Part shown: positions 1 to 6,417 of the stretch, one piece after another | Position numbering within the stretch: position 1 is the stretch's first letter | Layout of the letters: the number at the start of each line of letters is the position of its first letter | Origin: Chloroflexota bacterium | Lineage (GTDB): Bacteria; Chloroflexota; Anaerolineae; J102 | Direction: 5' to 3' | Assembly (NCBI GenBank): GCA_013152695.1 | Contig: JAADFV010000137.1 | Span: 1-6,444, forward strand | DNA length: 6,444 nt | Made by a program: the position numbers and the translations under genes | Notes under the pieces: model-generated | What the model saw: the letters and a program-made list of their open reading frames with translations, nothing else | Databases searched by the model: none | Told to the model about the DNA's origin: nothing

Positions 1-236
1 GGCCTGCGGCCAGAGGACGACCTACGTCGTCCTTTCGCCATTCCACGACGGTCGGTATAGGCCGACCTCTAGCACAAAGTGCCTGTAGAGCTTGAGCCTA
101 CCCTTGAACGCAGTGAAGGGTTCACTCAGCTAGGCCCTAAACAACGGCACCATCGCTAGGAGTGGAAGGCTGTATTGCTTAGCAGTGTAAGCCTCGGCCA
201 CGAGACAATTTTCATCAAACTACGATTGACTGAGTA
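1..236. ncRNA. Candidate structured RNA or mobile-element end (unidentified)
   Basis: No convincing coding frame exists here; stops interrupt all frames. What is visible is a chain of stem-loops: 12-21 with 26-35 (10 pairs, one G-T, loop 22-25); 50-55 with 62-67; 67-71 with 86-90, enclosing 72-75 with 79-82; 100-105 with 116-121; and 167-171 with 190-194, enclosing 174-178 with 182-186. Longer-range pairs are possible between 96-99 and 132-135, and between 124-129 (ACTCAG) and 230-235 (CTGAGT), which would close a multi-branched domain ending two bases from the stop of the neighbouring glycosyltransferase gene. No U-run follows any stem, so simple intrinsic terminators do not explain it. The strand cannot be decided from the stems. 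I looked for tRNA, tmRNA, RNase P RNA, SRP RNA and group II domain V signatures and saw none. An omega-RNA (HEARO) of an IscB-type element is conceivable but unproven. Confidence 0.35.
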
Positions 237-1754
237 CTAGTTGGGCATGACATCACGGGAGGGGTAAACAGGGGATAAGGGTAAAGCCCGCCCAGGCTTT
301 GCCTGGCGCGAGAGGTTCTCCTCCTGGTAGCTCAGGAATAGGACGAGGCTGCTGCCAAGCAAATAGAGCATGGGCAGGGGGAGGAGATGCCATTGTTGGC
401 TATGAACGATAATCGTGACCGTGCCAAAAGCAAAAAGGAGGCTCAGCACCTCCGGCAAGAATTGCCAGCGCGAGGTTGCCTCGAGTAGAGCCTGGGCGCG
501 CGGGCCGTCTCCCTGTTTGGGGGTGCGTTCGAAGGTTCCCCCTTTTTGCCACAGGCCGGCAATGACGGCTTGGGCGATGGAGGCGGAGAGCCCTAAGGAG
601 AGCAAGGCAAGCACAGGCAAGGCCCAGAGCCGGCTGATGCCCTCTTTGCCTCGTAATTGTTGCTGAGCAAGGCTGTACATGAGGAAGGGAACCAGAGAAA
701 GCAGGGTGGAGATCGATCCCAATAGGGGCAGGGAGAGCTGGGTGGAGGAGCTGAGAGCCAGGACGGGAGTGAGTACCAGCAGCGTGAGGAGAAGGAGGTG
801 GGTGGCATAGCCCCCTAAATGAAAAAGTGCATACAGACGTTGAAAAGGAGACAAATGGCTCTTGAGCACGGGAAGGGCGAGCTTGCGTAGTGTTTGGATC
901 GAGCCTTTGGCCCAGCGCCGTTGCTGGCGCTTGAAGCCGGAAAGGGCAGGGGGGACTTCTGCGGCAGCGGAAATACGATTGAGATAGGCTCCTCGCCAGC
1001 CCGCGAGCTGAGCACGGTAGGAAAGATCCAGGTCTTCGGTGACGGTGTCACTGCTCCAGCCCCCAACGGCGAGGATGGCGCTACGACGCCAAATACCGCC
1101 GCTACCATTGAAGTTTTGCAAGAGAGAAGTGGCGGATCGGGCCTGTTGTTCGATAACAAAATGGCCATCCAGGGCCAGACTTTGCGCCGCGGTCAAGGCG
1201 TTTTGCGACCAATTGAGATGTTCCCAGCGGGTTTGCACAAAAGCCAGTTCGGGATGAAAGATGAGGGCGGGGAGAGTGCGTCTGAGCCAGTCGGGCGAGG
1301 GCACAAAATCAGCATCGAAGACGGCGATATACTCGCCTGATGATTGTTTCAATCCCGCGGCGAGGGCGCCTGCTTTGTAGCCATGGCGTTGCCAGCGGTG
1401 AAAGTAGTGGAAATCGATGCCCTTTTTACGTAGTTGTGAGACATGTTGGGCAAGGACGGCTGAAGTCCAGTCTGTGGAATCGTCGAGGACCTGGATTTCG
1501 AGCTTGTCGGGGGGATAGTCCAGGGCGGCGACGGCATTGACCACGCGCAGCGCAACTTGCGGTTCGTTGTAAATGGGGAGCTGGATGGTCACTTTGGGCC
1601 AGGTGGCCGGTGTTTGCTGGCTGGCGGGCCAATCGTGACGTGGTCGCGATTTCCAATAAACGATGATCGAGGTGAGAAGAAAACACCCGTACAAGGTGAG
1701 CAAAATACCGGCAGTCTGGTAAAGCAGTGACAATGCTGTGGAAAGGAAGTTCAT
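237..1754 (-). CDS. Membrane-embedded family 2 glycosyltransferase (cellulose/glucomannan synthase-like)
   Basis: This 505-residue protein is a processive-type GT-A glycosyltransferase that would transfer a nucleotide sugar to a growing glycan at the inner membrane face. An N-terminal membrane segment (about 10-34) precedes the catalytic domain (about 53-300). Visible motifs are QLPIYNEP (58-65), the nucleotide-binding DD (91-92), the DAD metal site (147-149), TED with the catalytic base (239-241) and QQRRW (277-281), which matches the QxxRW signature. Four or five hydrophobic segments follow (about 308-333, 343-363, 375-401, 434-450, 458-476). A GTFERTPK motif (406-413) is typical of the CESA_CaSu/glucomannan-synthase-like branch. 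There is no PilZ domain, so no sign of c-di-GMP control. The start is the best ATG, but its nearest AGGAG (1772-1776) is 17 bases away, so initiation may depend on upstream translation. It is the last gene of the block before the structured region. The exact sugar cannot be read from sequence. Confidence 0.9.
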   Translation of the reverse strand: MNFLSTALSLLYQTAGILLTLYGCFLLTSIIVYWKSRPRHDWPASQQTPATWPKVTIQLPIYNEPQVALRVVNAVAALDYPPDKLEIQVLDDSTDWTSAVLAQHVSQLRKKGIDFHYFHRWQRHGYKAGALAAGLKQSSGEYIAVFDADFVPSPDWLRRTLPALIFHPELAFVQTRWEHLNWSQNALTAAQSLALDGHFVIEQQARSATSLLQNFNGSGGIWRRSAILAVGGWSSDTVTEDLDLSYRAQLAGWRGAYLNRISAAAEVPPALSGFKRQQRRWAKGSIQTLRKLALPVLKSHLSPFQRLYALFHLGGYATHLLLLTLLVLTPVLALSSSTQLSLPLLGSISTLLSLVPFLMYSLAQQQLRGKEGISRLWALPVLALLSLGLSASIAQAVIAGLWQKGGTFERTPKQGDGPRAQALLEATSRWQFLPEVLSLLFAFGTVTIIVHSQQWHLLPLPMLYLLGSSLVLFLSYQEENLSRQAKPGRALPLSPVYPSRDVMPN

Positions 1755-1987
1755 AGAAGTCGTTTGAATTGCTCCTGCAGAGTGTACGGGAGCGTAAGTT
1801 TATCGATGCGGGATGGAAATGGGAGGGGGGCGTGAAGGGTCTCGCCGTGCCTGTGCGGGTGAGATGCCCTTCGGTTGCTCTCAGGGCCGGCTGCGCTGGT
1901 GTTGGCCGCTGCACCGTGGTTCGAGACGGCGGCGGCTAGCACCCCGTGCGTTGCTTGTCCTGAGCGAGCTGCGGCTGGAGAGACTCT
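1755..1987 (-). other. GC-rich intergenic gap with doubtful short frame
   Basis: This gap lies between the M20 hydrolase stop and the family 2 glycosyltransferase start. I see no good sigma-70 promoter and no hairpin followed by a U-run. On the minus strand one frame stays open across the entire gap. It is in phase with the hydrolase and begins directly after its TAA. A GTG at 1940-1942 would give 63 residues ending FKRLL. Its TGA (1751-1753) overlaps the next gene's ATG as ATGA. The predicted peptide is rich in Ala, Pro, His and Arg, lacks a recognisable domain and has no clear ribosome binding site. In GC-rich DNA a stop-free 230-base stretch can arise by chance. It could also be a decayed gene end or a leader that couples translation. 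Confidence 0.3.
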
Positions 1988-3238
1988 TTACGAGGTAGCA
2001 GCGCGGCGTGAGGCGAGGTAGTTGAGCAGATCAATGCTCAAGTTCGCGTAGGCTTGGGCAGCACGAAAAACATCGGGCAAGGCAATGTGTTCGTCGGCAG
2101 TGTGGGCGAGGTGGTCGTCGCCGGGGCCAAAGCCCAGAGTCGGAATGCCGGCTTCTCCCATGGTGTAGACGCCATCGGTAGAAAAGCCCCAGGTGCGGAT
2201 CTGGGGGCGGTACCCCAGCGTTTTTTCGATAGAGGCGCTGCTCTGGAGAAGAAGGGGATTATCTTCAGCAAGAAGCCAGGCCGGGTAAATTTCTGGGCCT
2301 TCTGTTTGATAGCCGGTGTAGCTGGTGGAACGGTAGTAGCCTGTATCCACACGTCCGCGGACTCCTTCACGCTGCAAGAGCGCTTCGATTTCAGCGAGAG
2401 CACGTTGCGCGGTTTCACCCAGGGTGAGACGGCGATCGATGACAAAATCACAACGGTCGGGGATGGCATTACGGCTGCCGGCCACGGTGGTCAACTGGGT
2501 GACGGCAATGGAGCCTTTGCCCAGGACGGCATCTTGCATGAGTCTGGCATTGAGGAGTTCGATGCCAAAAATGAGCCGTGCTGCCCCGTATAGGGCATTC
2601 TCTCCCTTTTCGGGCGTGGAAGCATGGCAGGACCGGCCAAAAGTAGAGACGCGTATTTCCATACGCCCTCGCTGGCCCCGCGCAATTTGTAAGTTGGTTG
2701 GTTCGCCGAGGATGACCCAATCAGGGCGTAGTCCCTCTTCTTCGACCAAGACGCGCATGGCCATGCCTTCGGTGGGTTCTTCCTGAACGACGGCGGCCAC
2801 GACCACTTCGCCGGGCAGAGATATGCCCTGCTCGATCAAGATACTGACTCCATACAGCATTGCTGCCAGGGGGCCTTTCATGTCGACACTTCCCCGGCCA
2901 TAAAGCTGTTGCTCGATGATCTCGGCGCCAAAGGGATCATGTGTCCAGGCACTGGGATCGCCGGTATCGACCGTATCCATGTGGGCATTGAGGAGGAGGA
3001 TCGGTCCCCCGGGCTGGCCGTAGCGGCCGATGACATTGCCGATGCGATCTGTGTGAACGCTTTCGAAGCCAAGGCGGCGCATCTCTGCGGCAGTGATACG
3101 CGCTACAGCCGTTTCTTGTCCAGAAAGGCTGGGTGTTTGCACCAGGTGCCGCAGAAAATCGCTACAGGCTGCGGTTTGTTGGGGTGTCAGTCGCAGGCGC
3201 TGGCGATCGTGGGAAGATCGAGGTTTGGGGAGAGCCAT
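1988..3238 (-). CDS. M20 family metallohydrolase, YgeY/ArgE/DapE-like
   Basis: A 416-residue soluble di-zinc amidohydrolase expected to cut an amide bond of an N-acyl amino acid, small peptide or related substrate. Metal and catalytic residues are all present: H86 and D88 in AHMDTVD, bridging D119 in GRGSVDMKG, E153 and E154 in QEEPTEG, E179 in LGEPT and H379 in AHTADEH. The lid/dimerisation domain (about 185-300) carries GRMEI and a SCHASTPEKGENALY stretch. That pattern, with STDGVYTMGEAGIPTLGFGPG (near 353-373), resembles the YgeY selenium-metabolism-linked hydrolases more than classical ArgE. The ATG start at 3238 has GGAG (3245-3248) six bases upstream. A TTG at 3271 in the same frame would add 11 residues and overlap the previous stop, but is less likely. 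There is no signal peptide, so it acts in the cytoplasm. No selenium or purine-catabolism genes are nearby; it sits among glycan genes, so the substrate is unknown. Confidence 0.88.
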   Translation of the reverse strand: MALPKPRSSHDRQRLRLTPQQTAACSDFLRHLVQTPSLSGQETAVARITAAEMRRLGFESVHTDRIGNVIGRYGQPGGPILLLNAHMDTVDTGDPSAWTHDPFGAEIIEQQLYGRGSVDMKGPLAAMLYGVSILIEQGISLPGEVVVAAVVQEEPTEGMAMRVLVEEEGLRPDWVILGEPTNLQIARGQRGRMEIRVSTFGRSCHASTPEKGENALYGAARLIFGIELLNARLMQDAVLGKGSIAVTQLTTVAGSRNAIPDRCDFVIDRRLTLGETAQRALAEIEALLQREGVRGRVDTGYYRSTSYTGYQTEGPEIYPAWLLAEDNPLLLQSSASIEKTLGYRPQIRTWGFSTDGVYTMGEAGIPTLGFGPGDDHLAHTADEHIALPDVFRAAQAYANLSIDLLNYLASRRAATS

Positions 3239-3244
3239 AGTGAA

Positions 3245-3248
3245 CTCC
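3245..3248 (-). promoter_or_regulatory. Ribosome binding site deciding the hydrolase start
   Basis: GGAG lies six bases upstream of the ATG at 3236-3238. This favours the ATG over the in-frame TTG at 3269-3271, which overlaps the TGA of the upstream sugar transferase gene. Confidence 0.65.
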
Positions 3249-3267
3249 ACAGAAGAGTTGGGGGCGC

Positions 3268-4695
3268 TCAATAGGCGCCTTCGCCCAGAAGAACCTGGGG
3301 AATCGTGCGTAAAAGAATACTGATGTCGAGAGCAGGGGACCAGTTTTCGACGTAGTAAATGTCGAGCAGCATCATTTCATCGAAACTGAGATTGGAGCGT
3401 CCGGAAATCTGCCATAAACCGGTTATGCCGGGCACGACTTCCAGGCGCTTGCGATGCCAGCTTTCGTAAGAAGCGACTTCTTCAGGCAGAGCCGGTCGTG
3501 GTCCTACCAGACTCATGTCTCCACGGATCACGTTGAATATTTGCGGTAATTCATCCAGGCTAAAGCGCCTGATCAGGCGGCCAATACGGGTAAGACGAGG
3601 ATCGTCCTTGATTTTAAAGAGAGGGCCATCGGCTTCGTTCATTTCTTTGAGCTGTGAACGCAGGTCTTCGGCTTCGGTAATCATGGAGCGGAATTTGTAG
3701 GTGCGGAAGACCCGCCCATCTTTGCCAATTCGTTCCTGGACAAAAATGGCGGGGCCGGGCGAATCCAGCTTGATGGCCAGGGCGACAAGCGCCATGAGGG
3801 GGAGGGTTGGAATGAGGGCGAGGGTGGCGACAGTGAGATCGAGCAGGCGCTTGATGGCAAAACGAGGGCCGGCAATACTCACATGTTTTACACCGAGGAG
3901 GGGGATACCGTCGAGCAATTCAAAGTCGACTTTGTCCAGGCTGATTTGTAGTACATCGGGCACGACACGGGTGCGTATATGATGGCGTTCACAGATGTTG
4001 AGCACGCTCATGATACGGCGATGGTACTGCCAGGGAAGAGTGACGATGACTTCATCGACCTCGTTTTCTACAAGAATTTGACCGAGATTATCGATGGGGC
4101 CCAGGGCATTGTAAGGGCCCAAGTCTCGCTGGCCTCGCTCGGGATTGTCATCGAGGAAACCGATGACCTGATAGCCGAGATTGGGTTTGGCCAATAAGAC
4201 ACGCATGATCGTGCGGCTGACCTCGCCGGCGCCGACAAGGAGGACCCGCCGTAAGCCCAGGCCACGACGGCGTAACCAGCGCAAGATCTGGCGGTATATG
4301 ATGCGACTGATGGCCGTGAGGAGTAAGATCAATGCACCAGCAATCCCGTACACCAGGCGGGAGTGGAAGGGGGGCTGGAACATGTAATTGCCGACCATCA
4401 CGACAATGGTGACGGTGGCGGTGGCATTGAGGAGGCGGTAGAATTCGGTAAGAAAACTCACCCCACGAGGAAGATTGTAAACCCCCTGCACATAAAAGGC
4501 GATGAGGATGAGGCCCGCCGTGAGCAAGGAAATTCTGAAATAGAAATCGAAATCCGTGTAGGATGCAGGATCGACGACGCGGTACCACTGCCAACGATAG
4601 CGAATGGTCCAGGCAGCGTAAAAGGCCAATACGACCAGAGGAATATCGAGGAGGGCTATGAGAAGGCGATGATGGCGGATCAGGCGGTTAGTCAT
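3268..4695 (-). CDS. Exopolysaccharide polyprenyl glycosylphosphotransferase (WcaJ/WbaP-type)
   Basis: A 475-residue membrane enzyme that would transfer a hexose-1-phosphate from a nucleotide sugar to undecaprenyl phosphate, the first committed step of a lipid-linked glycan. Four N-terminal membrane segments (about 11-31, 52-74, 90-104, 115-130) are followed by a Rossmann-like domain beginning VLLVGAGEVS (151-160). After it comes a re-entrant hydrophobic helix (about 286-309). The C-terminal sugar transferase domain (about 278-470) shows KRLLD (283-287), QERIGKDGRVFRTYKFRSM (320-338), the catalytic DE pair in SLDELPQIFNV (381-382), GDMSLVGPRPALPEE (392-406) and PGITGLWQISGRS (422-434). The length fits the family. 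The ATG at 4695 overlaps the previous gene's end by eight bases (ATGACTAA), implying translational coupling; its own ribosome binding site is weak. The frame is open further upstream, but that part overlaps the upstream gene and is not family-like. Galactose versus glucose specificity cannot be read. Confidence 0.93.
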   Translation of the reverse strand: MTNRLIRHHRLLIALLDIPLVVLAFYAAWTIRYRWQWYRVVDPASYTDFDFYFRISLLTAGLILIAFYVQGVYNLPRGVSFLTEFYRLLNATATVTIVVMVGNYMFQPPFHSRLVYGIAGALILLLTAISRIIYRQILRWLRRRGLGLRRVLLVGAGEVSRTIMRVLLAKPNLGYQVIGFLDDNPERGQRDLGPYNALGPIDNLGQILVENEVDEVIVTLPWQYHRRIMSVLNICERHHIRTRVVPDVLQISLDKVDFELLDGIPLLGVKHVSIAGPRFAIKRLLDLTVATLALIPTLPLMALVALAIKLDSPGPAIFVQERIGKDGRVFRTYKFRSMITEAEDLRSQLKEMNEADGPLFKIKDDPRLTRIGRLIRRFSLDELPQIFNVIRGDMSLVGPRPALPEEVASYESWHRKRLEVVPGITGLWQISGRSNLSFDEMMLLDIYYVENWSPALDISILLRTIPQVLLGEGAY

Positions 4696-5875
4696 CGCTG
4701 GTGCTCTGCAGGAGTTGCTGATAGAGTTGCGCTGTCGCCGCAGCCGTGTGTTCCCAGCGGAATGGAGCTGTCTGCTTGAGACCGGCTGTGCGCATGGTTT
4801 GTTGGCGTTCGGGAGAAGCGAGGATGTCGCGCATGGCGGTGGCAAGCATATCGGGCTGCTGGGGATCGATGAGGAGGGCAGCGTCGCCGGCCACTTCGGG
4901 CAGACTGCTGCACTGGGAGGTGATGGCGGGTGTGCCGCAGGCCATGGCCTCGGCCAAAGGTAAGCCGAATCCCTCGTAAAGAGAGGGGTAGACAAAGAGG
5001 GTGGCACTGTTGTACAGCCAGGGTAAGGCTTCGAGGGGGACGAAGCCGAGGAAATGTACGTGTTCTGAGAGGCCCAGAGCCTGCACACGGGCGAAAATGG
5101 TTTCGTAGTACCAGCCGCGACCGCCGCCGATGAGCAGAGGAAGAGGTTGGGAGGTCATGGTGCGGTAGCGGGCATAGGCCTCGAGGAGGGTGAGGTGATT
5201 TTTACGTGGTTCGAGGGTGCCGACGGTAAGAATGAAACGCTCGGGCCAGCCTGCTTTTTGACGGTAGGCGCTCACTTCTGCCGGCGGTAAGGGGCGATAA
5301 ATGCTATCGACGCCGTTATAGATGACCGAAATTTTATCTGCAGGAATGTGAAAGTAATGCTGGATGTCGGCGGCGGTGGCCCGGGATACGGCGATAACGC
5401 GCCGGGCTCGCCGGCAACTGAGGGCCGTGATGCGGCTGAGATAGAAGCGATTGCCCGGTCGAAATGCCTGAGGATAGCGCATAAAGCTGAGATCGTGCAC
5501 GGTTACAACGCTGGGGATATGGCTGAGCACAGGGAGAGCATTGGCTAATCCATGCAGCAAGCTGATTCCCCAGCGCCTGGCCAGGCCGGGCAGCATACTT
5601 TGTTCCCAAACAATACGCTGCAAGGGGTGTCGTACACCGAGGATGGGATAGTGCAAATGCAAGGAGGAAGGCGGTGCATAGGCGCGGTCTCCCACAAACG
5701 CATGCAATTCCCCCACCTTTGCCGAGGTGGCAAGATGGTGGAGGAGTTGATGGCTATAGGTATGTAGGCCCGCGCTGCGATAGCTGGAAGCTGTGGATAG
5801 GAGGGTCGCAATCAGCCCCAGGCGCGGTGTTTTGCTGCGAATTCTGTCGGCGCTCACCCGTCCATTATATGCCAA
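4688..5875 (-). CDS. Family 4 (GT-B) glycosyltransferase, mannosyltransferase-like
   Basis: A 395-residue retaining glycosyltransferase of the GT4 group, expected to add a sugar from a nucleotide donor to the lipid-linked glycan at the cytoplasmic face. The N-terminal acceptor domain begins RLGLIATLLS (18-27), with a loop SAGLHTYS (34-41) in place of the usual Gly-rich motif, and includes the TVHDLS segment (125-130) and AVSRATAADI (162-171). The C-terminal donor domain has VIYNGVD (184-190), VGTLEPRKNHLTLLEAY (218-234) and the EX7E signature EGFGLPLAE (E301, E309), then GTPAITS and PEVAGDAALLIDP. No membrane helix is seen. The start is TTG at 5873-5875, with AGGA (5881-5884) five bases upstream. 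A GTG at residue 7 (5855-5857) is an alternative if transcription begins at the internal -10 box. The final eight bases overlap the sugar transferase gene. Donor and linkage are not evident. Confidence 0.92.
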   Translation of the reverse strand: MAYNGRVSADRIRSKTPRLGLIATLLSTASSYRSAGLHTYSHQLLHHLATSAKVGELHAFVGDRAYAPPSSLHLHYPILGVRHPLQRIVWEQSMLPGLARRWGISLLHGLANALPVLSHIPSVVTVHDLSFMRYPQAFRPGNRFYLSRITALSCRRARRVIAVSRATAADIQHYFHIPADKISVIYNGVDSIYRPLPPAEVSAYRQKAGWPERFILTVGTLEPRKNHLTLLEAYARYRTMTSQPLPLLIGGGRGWYYETIFARVQALGLSEHVHFLGFVPLEALPWLYNSATLFVYPSLYEGFGLPLAEAMACGTPAITSQCSSLPEVAGDAALLIDPQQPDMLATAMRDILASPERQQTMRTAGLKQTAPFRWEHTAAATAQLYQQLLQSTSDD

Positions 5876-5894
5876 GTGAATCCTGATCAGCCAA
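5864..5894 (-). promoter_or_regulatory. Possible promoter at the GT4 start
   Basis: A perfect TATAAT lies at 5864-5869 on the minus strand, inside the first codons of the TTG-initiated reading frame. The best -35 match is TTGGCT (5889-5894, 4 of 6) with a long 19-base spacer, so support is modest. Exactly six bases separate the box from GTG (5855-5857), so transcription from it would give a leaderless or nearly leaderless message starting on that in-frame codon. It may be chance. Confidence 0.25.
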
Positions 5895-6050
5895 TTACTT
5901 CGGGGCGTCTAGACCAAGAGTTGTCAGGTTTCTGCTGCTATTTGCTTGGCAAATTTGTTTTATGGCGGCGATGCCTGGGGAAAGTAGCGTGGCCAGAAAT
6001 CTGACAGCACTCCTTGTGAGTTGGCGTCCCTTTGTATCGGTTTTAGGCAT
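5895..6050 (-). CDS. Possible 51-residue small protein downstream of thioredoxin
   Basis: The ATG lies seven bases after the thioredoxin stop and is preceded by GGGA (four-base spacing), a moderate ribosome binding site. The product would be 51 residues, with a basic N-terminus (MPKTDTKGRQ) and a mildly hydrophobic middle (AVRFLATLLSPGIAAIK). I recognise no domain. The TAA at 5895-5897 lies 19 bases before the GT4 start codon, so the spacing fits an operon gene. Against it: the frame is short, homologues are unknown to me, and the ATG falls in one arm of a 9-bp inverted repeat. The stretch may simply be spacer. Confidence 0.3.
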   Translation of the reverse strand: MPKTDTKGRQLTRSAVRFLATLLSPGIAAIKQICQANSSRNLTTLGLDAPK

Positions 6051-6053
6051 CGC
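5968..6053. repeat. 9-bp inverted repeat between thioredoxin and GT4
   Basis: The arms are GCGATGCCT (5968-5976) and its exact reverse complement (6045-6053), 68 bases apart, with G-T pairs possible at both ends of the stem. On the minus-strand transcript the first arm contains the ATG of the possible small protein, so pairing could mask that start. No U-run follows, so it is not an intrinsic terminator. Confidence 0.4.
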
Positions 6054-6057
6054 TTCC

Positions 6058-6405
6058 CTAGCTGGCGGTATTTTTTGCAGAGTCGAGATGCGGTAAAATT
6101 TTGCTGAGTAAGCGTTCTTTGGGCATAAAGCCAATAATCCGTTCGACCGGTTTTCCATCTTTGAAAAGGATCAAAGTGGGAATGCTCATTACGCCGTAAG
6201 CCATGGCTGTTTGCGGGTTATGATCGACATCAAGTTTGGCTATCTGAATTTTCCCCTCATATTCGTTAGCAATTTGTTCCAAAACAGGGGCGATCATACG
6301 GCAAGGTGCACACCAGACTGCCCAAAAATCGGTCAATACAGGCACATCACTTTGTAATACTTTTTCTGAAAAGTCTTGATCTGTAACTTTGAATGGCTTA
6401 GCCAT
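6058..6405 (-). CDS. trxA: Thioredoxin
   Basis: A 115-residue single-domain cytoplasmic thioredoxin that reduces protein disulfides through its redox dithiol and is normally recharged by thioredoxin reductase. The active site reads WCAPC (31-35), with C32 and C35 as the redox pair and Ala where most thioredoxins have Gly. Buried D26, W28 and the cis-proline P76 in SIPT (74-77) are present, as are the family segments KLDVDHNP (57-64) and FKDGKP (81-86). The length matches the family with a short C-terminal tail. The ATG start is well supported by AAGGAG six bases upstream. No signal peptide is present. There is no clear terminator after it, and the following genes run in the same direction, so read-through into the glycan genes is possible. 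The WCAPC form is seen in some thioredoxins and is not a defect. Confidence 0.96.
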   Translation of the reverse strand: MAKPFKVTDQDFSEKVLQSDVPVLTDFWAVWCAPCRMIAPVLEQIANEYEGKIQIAKLDVDHNPQTAMAYGVMSIPTLILFKDGKPVERIIGFMPKERLLSKILPHLDSAKNTAS

Positions 6406-6411
6406 GGAAAA

Positions 6412-6417
6412 CTCCTT
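6412..6417 (-). promoter_or_regulatory. Ribosome binding site of thioredoxin
   Basis: AAGGAG on the minus strand lies six bases before the ATG at 6403-6405 and is the strongest ribosome binding site in the window. The remaining 27 bases to the window edge show no promoter. Confidence 0.8.

Noticed and set aside
66..131. Short minus-strand frame in the left region reading LSEPFTAFKGRLKLYRHF
   Set aside because: It is bounded by close stops, has no start or ribosome binding site, and coincides with several stem-loops. It matches no transposase tail that I recognise.
92..137. tRNA-like GTTCAAG string with a D-arm-like TAGCTGAGT on the minus strand
   Set aside because: The T-stem and acceptor stem do not pair, and no cloverleaf can be drawn.
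894..1340. A 148-codon plus-strand frame inside the family 2 gene
   Set aside because: It is the antisense shadow of the catalytic domain, with no independent start signal or domain.
1782..1810. TACACT as a -10 box for the family 2 gene
   Set aside because: It matches only 4 of 6 and has no acceptable -35 hexamer at 16-18 bases.
1426..1914. A 162-codon minus-strand frame overlapping the family 2 gene start
   Set aside because: It overlaps the motif-bearing N-terminus of a clear glycosyltransferase in another frame, and its product is low-complexity (Pro, Arg, Thr-rich) without any domain.
4696..5088. Upstream extension of the sugar transferase frame by 131 codons
   Set aside because: It lies wholly within the GT4 coding region, is Pro/Ser-rich and unlike the family. 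The ATG at 4695 gives the expected family length.
5940..5963. Hairpin ATTTGC-TTG-GCAAAT followed by a T-rich run on the plus strand
   Set aside because: It looks like a weak terminator only for plus-strand transcription, where no gene precedes it. On the minus strand no U-run follows, and the stem is AT-rich and short.
5895..6158. Longer 87-codon version of the frame after thioredoxin
   Set aside because: Its first 36 codons overlap the conserved C-terminus of thioredoxin in another frame. Only the part from the ATG at 6050 is worth keeping as a candidate.
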